Below, in pieces: positions 1-5,559 of a DNA stretch of 10,735 nt. The stretch spans positions 1 to 10,735 of the forward strand of contig CAMJHJ010000069.1 in the NCBI GenBank assembly GCA_946405485.1. Direction: 5' to 3'. Position numbers and translations under genes: made by a program. The DNA is from an uncultured Bacteroidales bacterium (GTDB lineage: Bacteria; Bacteroidota; Bacteroidia; Bacteroidales; UBA932). Each line of letters opens with the position of its first letter. Position 1 is the stretch's first letter. The notes below the pieces were generated by a model, which worked only from the letters and a program-made list of their open reading frames with translations, did not search any database and was not told where the DNA came from.

Positions 1-218
1 AGGATCACCGCGCCGATGAGGGCGCTGAGGATCTGGCCATACCACTCAGCCCAGAAGGAACCGCCGGCGCCGATTTTACCGAGCAGCCAGCCGCCGACTA
101 CACCGCCGAGGAGACCGATGATGATGTTCCAGATGAGACCACCCTTGTCCTTCCAGACAAAGAAACCGGCCAGCCAACCGGCGATGGCGCCGAAGAGCAA
201 AGTAAGAATGATGTTCAT
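1..218 (-). CDS. GlsB/YeaQ/YmgE-family small membrane protein (partial, 3' end missing)
   Basis: Translated from the ATG at 218-216 this gives 72 residues before the window edge. The protein is a run of glycine-rich hydrophobic helices: FGAIAGWLAGFF near residues 9-20, then a short charged turn with KDKGG, then IIIGLLGGVVGGWLLG around residues 32-47, then the start of a third helix. This pattern with GxxxG-like repeats is that of the transglycosylase-associated / GlsB/YeaQ/YmgE family (Pfam Transgly_assoc), whose members are about 80-85 residues with three membrane helices, so only about ten residues should be missing. The family is linked to general or envelope stress, and its biochemical role is not established; the 'transglycosylase-associated' name is historical. 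It is transcribed away from the hydrolase operon, from its own Bacteroidetes-type promoter, and is probably not functionally linked to it. Confidence 0.9.
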   Translation of the reverse strand, partial: MNIILTLLFGAIAGWLAGFFVWKDKGGLIWNIIIGLLGGVVGGWLLGKIGAGGSFWAEWYGQILSALIGAVI

Positions 219-245
219 GGTTTTGTGGTTATTAGTTAGCAAGAG

Positions 246-276
246 CAAAATTAGAAAACATTTTGCAAGAAACAAA
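246..276 (-). promoter_or_regulatory. Bacteroidetes-type promoter for the GlsB-family gene
   Basis: Read on the minus strand, TTTG (276-273) is followed after exactly 19 bases by TAATTTTG (253-246). This is a full match to the published Bacteroidetes consensus of TTTG at -33 and TAnnTTTG at -7. The transcript would start near position 241, leaving a leader of about 23 A/T-rich bases before the ATG at 218. The match and spacing are seen directly; activity is inferred. Confidence 0.75.
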
Positions 277-293
277 CATTGTCCATATCTTTA
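262..293 (+). promoter_or_regulatory. Bacteroidetes-type promoter for the hydrolase operon
   Basis: On the plus strand TTTG (262-265) is followed after 20 bases by TATCTTTA (286-293), which matches TAnnTTTG at five of its six defined bases, the last being A instead of G. Transcription would begin near 298, about 26 bases before the ATG at 324. It overlaps the minus-strand promoter at 246-276, so the two polymerase footprints would compete. It is the only good promoter I see upstream of the seven-gene run. No terminator hairpin or riboswitch-like structure is evident in the rest of the gap. Confidence 0.6.
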
Positions 294-323
294 CAAGGAG
301 TAACTCACTGACTACTTGACATT

Positions 324-1763
324 ATGCGCGCTAAAACCATTCTTTCGGCCGTCATCCTGACCGCCGCACTGGCGGGATGCCGCCCCGCCAATCCCGTCCT
401 GGAAATCGAGGGCGGAAAGATCCAGGGAGTCGAATCTTCCGTCAAAGGTGTTTATATCTACAAGGGCATTCCTTTCGCCGCCCCGCCCGTCGGGGACCTG
501 CGTTGGAAAGAGCCCCAGCCCGTCATTCCCTGGGAGGGTGTCAAGATGGCAGATACTTTCGGCCCGGGTTCGGTGCAGGTCAATCATGACTCCAGCAACC
601 CCTGGACCAGCGAGTTCTACTGGGAGGACCCGGAATTCAGCGAGGACTGCCTGTACCTGAATGTCTGGACCCCCGCCCCGGGCAAGCCGGAAAAGAAACT
701 GCCGGTGGCCATGTGGATCCACGGCGGCGCCTACACCGGCGGCTGGGGCTATGAGCCTGAGTTCGACGGCAAGGTCTGGGCCGAAAAGGGCGTTGTCCTG
801 GTCACGATCAACTACCGCCTCGGCGTCTTCGGGTTCCTGGTCCATCCGTTCCTGACGGAAGAAAGCCCGAATCATGTTTCCGGCAACTACGGTCTCCTGG
901 ACCAAATTGCCGCCCTTAAATGGGTCCATGCCAATATCGCCGCGTTCGGCGGAGATCCGGATGACATCACGATTCTGGGCCAGAGCGCCGGCGCCGGCAG
1001 CGTCAAGGCGCTCGTTTCCTCGCCGTTGACCGGAGATCTGATCAAGAAGGCGATCATCCAGAGCGGAGGCGGCGTGAATGTGCCTCCGGCCGGAGCGCCC
1101 GCCCCCGCGCAGCCCGCCGCCCCGGCGATCGACCTCATCGGCAATGCCGTGAAGGGCGTTTTCGACTGGGCCGGTTATGATACCCTGGAGAAGATGCGTG
1201 CCGCTTCCACCGAGGAGATCTTCACCCTGGTGGACCGCTATGCCGCCGAGACCGGCACTCCTTTCCGGATGTCCGCCCGGCCCGTCATCGACGGATACGT
1301 GTCCATGGAAAGCTTCGATGCGGCGGCCCTGGAAGGCCGGATCAAGGACATCCCTTACATGATCGGTTACACGCGGGATGACCTGGGCGATTCCGAAATG
1401 GGTATCCGCCGTTTCTGCGAACTCCGGAACGAGGCCGGCAAGCCGGTTTATGCCTATCAGTTCGCCCATGCCCTGCCGGATGACGAGGCGGGTTCGCACG
1501 ACATGAAGGGCGCGTTCCATTCCTCCGAACTCTGGTATATGTTCAAGTCGCTGGACCGCGGCGACCGGCCGTTCACCCAGGCGGACTGGGACCTGGCCGA
1601 ACATGTGGTTTCTTGCTGGACCAACTTCGCCAAGACGGGAGACCCCGGCCTTGGCTGGAATCCTTATACGATTGACAATCCGGAATTTATGGTCTTTGAC
1701 CTAAGCGAAGACGGTTCCGAGGACGCCTCTGCGATGGGCGCTCCGCTGAAGCGTCGCCAATAA
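324..1763 (+). CDS. Type B carboxylesterase, predicted lipoprotein
   Basis: A 479-residue alpha/beta hydrolase of the type B carboxylesterase family (Pfam COesterase), which hydrolyses carboxylic esters. The N-terminus is a lipoprotein signal with lipobox LAGC, lipidated Cys19. No acidic surface-export signal follows the Cys, so a periplasm-facing anchor is likely. Family landmarks in order are EDCLYLNVWTP (107-117, type B signature 2), the oxyanion loop HGGAYTGG (133-140), the nucleophile elbow GQSAGAGS with Ser221, the probable acid in GYTRDD (Asp352 or Asp353) and the catalytic His399 in GAFHSSELWY. At 479 residues it is at the short end of the family, and a Pro/Ala-rich stretch lies at 254-270. 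The ATG at 324 is the first possible start, since an in-frame TGA lies at 309-311. It is the first gene of the operon, 10 bases before the GH13 gene. The physiological ester is unknown; the context suggests an acylated sugar. Confidence 0.93.
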   Translation: MRAKTILSAVILTAALAGCRPANPVLEIEGGKIQGVESSVKGVYIYKGIPFAAPPVGDLRWKEPQPVIPWEGVKMADTFGPGSVQVNHDSSNPWTSEFYWEDPEFSEDCLYLNVWTPAPGKPEKKLPVAMWIHGGAYTGGWGYEPEFDGKVWAEKGVVLVTINYRLGVFGFLVHPFLTEESPNHVSGNYGLLDQIAALKWVHANIAAFGGDPDDITILGQSAGAGSVKALVSSPLTGDLIKKAIIQSGGGVNVPPAGAPAPAQPAAPAIDLIGNAVKGVFDWAGYDTLEKMRAASTEEIFTLVDRYAAETGTPFRMSARPVIDGYVSMESFDAAALEGRIKDIPYMIGYTRDDLGDSEMGIRRFCELRNEAGKPVYAYQFAHALPDDEAGSHDMKGAFHSSELWYMFKSLDRGDRPFTQADWDLAEHVVSCWTNFAKTGDPGLGWNPYTIDNPEFMVFDLSEDGSEDASAMGAPLKRRQ

Positions 1764-1773
1764 ATAATCGACT

Positions 1774-3516
1774 ATGAAAAACAGATTTTTGACTTGCGCG
1801 CTTGCGTGCGCTGTGGCGTCGGCCGGTGCGTCGGCGCAGAATCCGGCGCAGCCGAGCTGGCTGAGCGACGCCGTGTTCTACCAGATTTATCCGTCGTCCT
1901 TCCAGGACACTGACGGGAACGGCATTGGCGACATCCCGGGCATCATTTCCCGCCTGGACTATATCCAGTCCATCGGCGTAACGGCCATCTGGCTCAATCC
2001 GGTGTATGTATCGGGCTGGACGGACGGCGGTTACGACATCATTGACTTTTACCGGGTGGACCCGCGCTTCGGCACCAATTCCGACTTGGTGGAACTGGTT
2101 GAGAAGGCCCATGCGCGCGGCATCAAGATCGTGATGGACCTGGTGGCGGGCCATTCTTCGGACCAGTGCGAGTGGTTCCTCCAGTCCAAGGAGGCGCCGA
2201 ACCTGCGGTATTCGGACTATTACATCTGGCCGACCTTCAAGCCGGAGGATCCGTCCGCGCGTCCCGGCACCGGCGGGTCGCTGGACGACGCCGTCCGAAT
2301 GAGCGCGGGCGCCTCGCTCTTGAGCAAGTTCGTGGCGACGGATGCACCGCGCGGCCCCTACTACATCAAGAATTTCTTCGACACGCAGCCTGCGCTGAAT
2401 TTCGGTTTCGCGAATCCCGATCCCGCCCATCCGTGGGAGCAGGCGGTGGATGCGCCCGGGCCGATGGCGATGCGCCGGGAGCTCAAGAATATCATGTCCT
2501 TCTGGATGGACAAGGGCGTGGACGGTTTCCGCGTGGACATGGCGGCGAGCCTGGTAAAGAACGACCCCGACAAGTCGGAAACCATCCGGCTGTGGAAGGA
2601 GGACCTGATGAAATGGTTCGGCGCGGAGTATCCCGAGGGCGTGCTGATTGCCGAATGGTTCAATCCCGCACAGTCCATCGAGGCAGGTTTCGACCTGGAC
2701 TTCTTCTGCCATGACGGCCGCTACAACTACTCGTCGCTCTTCTTTTTCGGCCAGCGGGGATTTGGCCCCAACGCTACGATGGCCACGCCTTACTTCGACG
2801 TGGCGGGCAACGGAGGCCTGAAGGAATGGTATGACCTCTACACCTATCAGTACGATGCCGTCAAGGGAAAAGGCTATGTGTGCATGCCCACGGGCAACCA
2901 CGATTTCAACCGCGTGTGCACGGAAGGTCGCACCAAGCCGGAAGAACTCAAGGTCGCGATGACCTTCTTCCTGACGATGCCGGGTGTGCCGTTCATCTAC
3001 TACGGCGATGAAATCGGCCTCAAGCAGAATCCCGCCGCGCCTTCCACCGAAGGATCCGGTTTCCGGGCCGGCTGCCGCATCCCGATGCTGTGGGACGGCA
3101 CGGCCAATGCGGGCTTCTCGACGGCTCCCATCGACAAGATCTATATCCCGCAGGATCCGGACCCGGGCCGGATGACGGTGGAGAAGGCGGAAATCGACCC
3201 GACCTCCTTGCTACAGTATGTCCGCACCTTGCTCCGTCTTCGCAAGAAGGTTCCCGCGCTTGGTGCCGATGCTTCCTGGCGCCTAGTCAGTTCCCTGGAC
3301 CAGCCTTATCCGATGGTGTATGAGCGCAAGCTTGGGAACGAGCGCTGCTACGTGGTGCTCAACCCGTCCGGCAAGGCCGTGAAAGTCACGCTTCCCGCCG
3401 AGGCTTCCAAGCCCGAACTCATTGGCGGCGGCTATCAGAAATGCACCTACAAGCAGACCAAGAAGGGCGATGTCGTGAGCATCTCCCCAGTGTCGGCGGC
3501 CATCTTCAAATTCTAA
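1774..3516 (+). CDS. Secreted GH13 alpha-glucosidase/alpha-amylase-family enzyme
   Basis: A 580-residue glycoside hydrolase family 13 enzyme. A type I signal peptide ends at about ASA-Q (residue 21), so it acts in the periplasm or outside. The barrel begins with AVFYQIYPSSF (33-43) and a calcium-loop-like DTDGNGIGD (45-53), as in oligo-1,6-glucosidase-type enzymes. Conserved regions are region I DLVAGHSS (122-129), region II GFRVD with nucleophile Asp255, region III LIAEW with acid/base Glu294, and region IV GNHD with His376 and Asp377. A small beta C-domain ends in AAIFKF. Region I has Gly126 where most GH13 enzymes have Asn before the invariant His. These residues support a working retaining enzyme on alpha-glucosidic bonds, but the linkage cannot be read from sequence: amylo-oligosaccharides, isomaltose-type sugars or sucrose are all possible. 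It lies 5 bases before the sugar transporter gene, which favours a small-sugar substrate. Confidence 0.92.
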   Translation: MKNRFLTCALACAVASAGASAQNPAQPSWLSDAVFYQIYPSSFQDTDGNGIGDIPGIISRLDYIQSIGVTAIWLNPVYVSGWTDGGYDIIDFYRVDPRFGTNSDLVELVEKAHARGIKIVMDLVAGHSSDQCEWFLQSKEAPNLRYSDYYIWPTFKPEDPSARPGTGGSLDDAVRMSAGASLLSKFVATDAPRGPYYIKNFFDTQPALNFGFANPDPAHPWEQAVDAPGPMAMRRELKNIMSFWMDKGVDGFRVDMAASLVKNDPDKSETIRLWKEDLMKWFGAEYPEGVLIAEWFNPAQSIEAGFDLDFFCHDGRYNYSSLFFFGQRGFGPNATMATPYFDVAGNGGLKEWYDLYTYQYDAVKGKGYVCMPTGNHDFNRVCTEGRTKPEELKVAMTFFLTMPGVPFIYYGDEIGLKQNPAAPSTEGSGFRAGCRIPMLWDGTANAGFSTAPIDKIYIPQDPDPGRMTVEKAEIDPTSLLQYVRTLLRLRKKVPALGADASWRLVSSLDQPYPMVYERKLGNERCYVVLNPSGKAVKVTLPAEASKPELIGGGYQKCTYKQTKKGDVVSISPVSAAIFKF

Positions 3517-3521
3517 TAGCC

Positions 3522-4673
3522 ATGAACAAAAAGATACAACTTCTGCCGGTGATGCTCTGCTTCTTCGCCATGGGATTCGTAGACCTCGTGGGCATCGCCT
3601 CCAACTATGTCAAAGCCGACCTGGGCCTCTCCGACGCCTCGGCCAACATCTTCCCGTCGCTGGTGTTCTTCTGGTTCCTCATCTTCTCGGTGCCCACCGG
3701 CATGCTCATGAACAAGATCGGACGCAAGAATACCGTTATCCTTTCTCTGATTGTTACGGTGGTGTCCCTGCTTCTGCCCGTTTTCGGGGAGAGTTACGGT
3801 CTCATGCTGGTGAGCTTCTCCCTGCTGGGCATCGGCAACGCACTGATGCAGACTTCGCTGAACCCGCTCATTACCAACATCATCAAGGGTGATTCCCTGG
3901 CCAGTACCATGACCTTCGGCCAGTTCGTGAAGGCCATTGCCTCCTTCATGGCCCCTTACATCGCCATGTGGGGTGCCACGGCAGCCATGCCGTCCTGGGG
4001 TCTCGGCTGGCGGGTGCTGTTCCCGGTGTATATGATTATCGGCATCCTGGCCAGTGTCCTCCTGCTCGTGACGCCCATCGAGCGCGAAGCCACTCCGGAT
4101 AAGGCCACGTCCTTTGCCGGCTGCTTCAAACTCCTGGGCATGCCCATCGTGCTGCTCAGCTTCCTGGGCATCATGTGCCACGTGGGCATTGACGTGGGCA
4201 CCAACACCACCGCTCCCAAGATTCTGATAGAGCGCCTGGGGATGAACCTTACCGAGGCCGGCTTCGCCACCAGCCTGTACTTTATCTTCCGTACCATCGG
4301 CTGCCTGTCGGGCTCTTTCATCCTTTCCAAGTTCAGCCACAAGAAGTTCTTCCTGTTCAGTGTCATCCTCATGGCCCTGTCCATGTGCGGACTCTTCTTC
4401 GGTACCACCAAAGCCATCCTGTACGTGGCTATCGCCCTGGTTGGCTTCGGCAATTCCAACATTTTCTCCATCGTGTTCTCGCAGGCCCTCCTGGCCGTTC
4501 CCGAGAAACAGAACGAAGTCTCCGGACTCATGATTATGGGCCTTTTCGGCGGCACCGTGTTCCCGCTTCTGATGGGCTTCGCCTCCGATGCCGTCGGCCA
4601 GGTCGGAGCCGTTGCCGTGATGACCATCGGCGTGATCTATCTTTTCTTCTATTTACCTAAAGTCACAAAGTAG
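3522..4673 (+). CDS. MFS sugar transporter (FucP/GlcP-like)
   Basis: A 383-residue inner-membrane permease of the major facilitator superfamily with about 12 hydrophobic helices. The motif A loop between helices 2 and 3 is visible as GMLMNKIGRKNTV (60-72). A charged central loop (about 186-198, IEREATPDK) separates the two six-helix halves. An acidic residue in the first helix (Asp21), the polar motif FGQFVKA (132-138) and the general layout resemble the fucose/glucose/galactose porters of Bacteroidota that move monosaccharides by cation symport. I chose the ATG at 3522 because it directly follows the GH13 stop and gives a family-like N-terminus; an in-frame ATG at 3441 lies inside GH13. The stop is one base before the kinase start. 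An MFS porter beside a fructokinase-like gene is the arrangement of known fructose and fructan systems in Bacteroides, so fructose is a reasonable but untested cargo. Confidence 0.9.
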   Translation: MNKKIQLLPVMLCFFAMGFVDLVGIASNYVKADLGLSDASANIFPSLVFFWFLIFSVPTGMLMNKIGRKNTVILSLIVTVVSLLLPVFGESYGLMLVSFSLLGIGNALMQTSLNPLITNIIKGDSLASTMTFGQFVKAIASFMAPYIAMWGATAAMPSWGLGWRVLFPVYMIIGILASVLLLVTPIEREATPDKATSFAGCFKLLGMPIVLLSFLGIMCHVGIDVGTNTTAPKILIERLGMNLTEAGFATSLYFIFRTIGCLSGSFILSKFSHKKFFLFSVILMALSMCGLFFGTTKAILYVAIALVGFGNSNIFSIVFSQALLAVPEKQNEVSGLMIMGLFGGTVFPLLMGFASDAVGQVGAVAVMTIGVIYLFFYLPKVTK

Positions 4674-4674
4674 G

Positions 4675-5550
4675 ATGGCACAGTACATCGTTGGAATCGG
4701 GGAGGTCCTGTGGGATGTCTTCCCCACCGGAAAGAAACTGGGTGGAGCGCCCGCCAATTTTGCCTACCACGTGTCCCAGTTCGGCCTGGACGGTCTGGCC
4801 GTCAGCGCCGTAGGCCGGGATGCCTTGGGAGAGGAGACCATCAATGCCCTGGACGAGCACGGCCTTCACTATCACATGGACCGTGTGGAGGAGCCCACCG
4901 GCACCGTACAGGTATCCCTGGATGAGCGGGGAGTTCCCCAGTATGAAATCAAGACTGGCGTGGCCTGGGACAACATCCCTTACACCAAAGAGTTGGTCGC
5001 CATTGCCACCGATACCAAGGCTGTCTGCTTCGGCTCGCTGGCTCAGCGCAGTCTCGTTTCACGGGAGACCATCGGCTGGTTCCTGGAAGCCGTTCCGGCG
5101 GACTGTCTGAAGGTTTTTGACGTCAACCTCCGTCAGCAGTTCTACAGTAAGGACGTTCTGGAAGCCTCCCTGCAGAAGGCCGACATCCTCAAGATCAACG
5201 AAGAGGAAATCGTTCTGGTGGCCCAGATATTCGGCATTCCCGGGCTCGGCTTCGAAGAAACCTGCCGCAAGCTCATCGACATGTATTCCCTGAAGATGCT
5301 CATCCTCACTTGCGGCGCCATTGGCAGCTATGTGTTCCATGCCGGCGAGATGTCCTACCTGACGACTCCCAAGGTTCAGGTGGCCGACACCGTGGGTGCG
5401 GGAGATTCGTTTACCGGGGCTTTTGTTGCTTGCATCCTGGCCGGAAAGACTGTGGGCGAAGCACACCAGATTGCCGTGAACGTGAGCGCCTACGTCTGCA
5501 CGCAGAGTGGTGCCATGCCACCCATCCCTGAAGAGATTAAACACATCTAA
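4675..5550 (+). CDS. PfkB-family carbohydrate kinase, probable fructokinase
   Basis: A 291-residue ribokinase/PfkB-family cytoplasmic kinase, a usual length for the family. The N-terminal strand GIGEVLWDVFPTGKKLGGAPANFA (7-30) carries the substrate-binding GGAPAN loop that is typical of fructokinases. PfkB signature 2 is intact as DTVGAGDSFTGAF (238-250) with catalytic base Asp244 and the GAGD anion hole. There is no signal peptide. It would phosphorylate an imported sugar with ATP, most likely fructose to fructose 6-phosphate. The gene starts one base after the MFS stop, so transport and phosphorylation are almost certainly co-expressed. A different furanose or keto-sugar substrate cannot be excluded, since PfkB specificities are hard to separate by eye. 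Confidence 0.9.
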   Translation: MAQYIVGIGEVLWDVFPTGKKLGGAPANFAYHVSQFGLDGLAVSAVGRDALGEETINALDEHGLHYHMDRVEEPTGTVQVSLDERGVPQYEIKTGVAWDNIPYTKELVAIATDTKAVCFGSLAQRSLVSRETIGWFLEAVPADCLKVFDVNLRQQFYSKDVLEASLQKADILKINEEEIVLVAQIFGIPGLGFEETCRKLIDMYSLKMLILTCGAIGSYVFHAGEMSYLTTPKVQVADTVGAGDSFTGAFVACILAGKTVGEAHQIAVNVSAYVCTQSGAMPPIPEEIKHI

Positions 5551-5559
5551 TTGCAAACT

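Noticed and set aside
295..300. AAGGAG as a Shine-Dalgarno site for the first operon gene
   Set aside because: It ends 23 bases before the ATG at 324, and an in-frame TGA at 309-311 blocks any earlier start. It would also lie at the predicted transcription start, so it is not a usable ribosome binding site for this gene.
16..303. A 95-codon plus-strand open frame at the left edge
   Set aside because: It is antisense to the GlsB-family gene and runs through both promoters; its Pro/Met/Ser-rich translation has no family character.
312..1604. A 430-codon minus-strand open frame opposite the type B esterase
   Set aside because: Its composition is typical of a shadow frame (Arg, Gly, Asp, His in excess), it has no motif, and the opposite strand encodes a convincing lipoprotein esterase.
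1687..2901. A 404-codon minus-strand open frame opposite GH13
   Set aside because: It is antisense to the conserved GH13 regions I-III and has no recognisable domain or start signal.
5551..5559. TTG at 5551 as start of the three-domain esterase
   Set aside because: The ATG three codons later begins a typical signal peptide (Met-Lys-Lys-Arg), matching the MK-type starts of neighbouring secreted genes.
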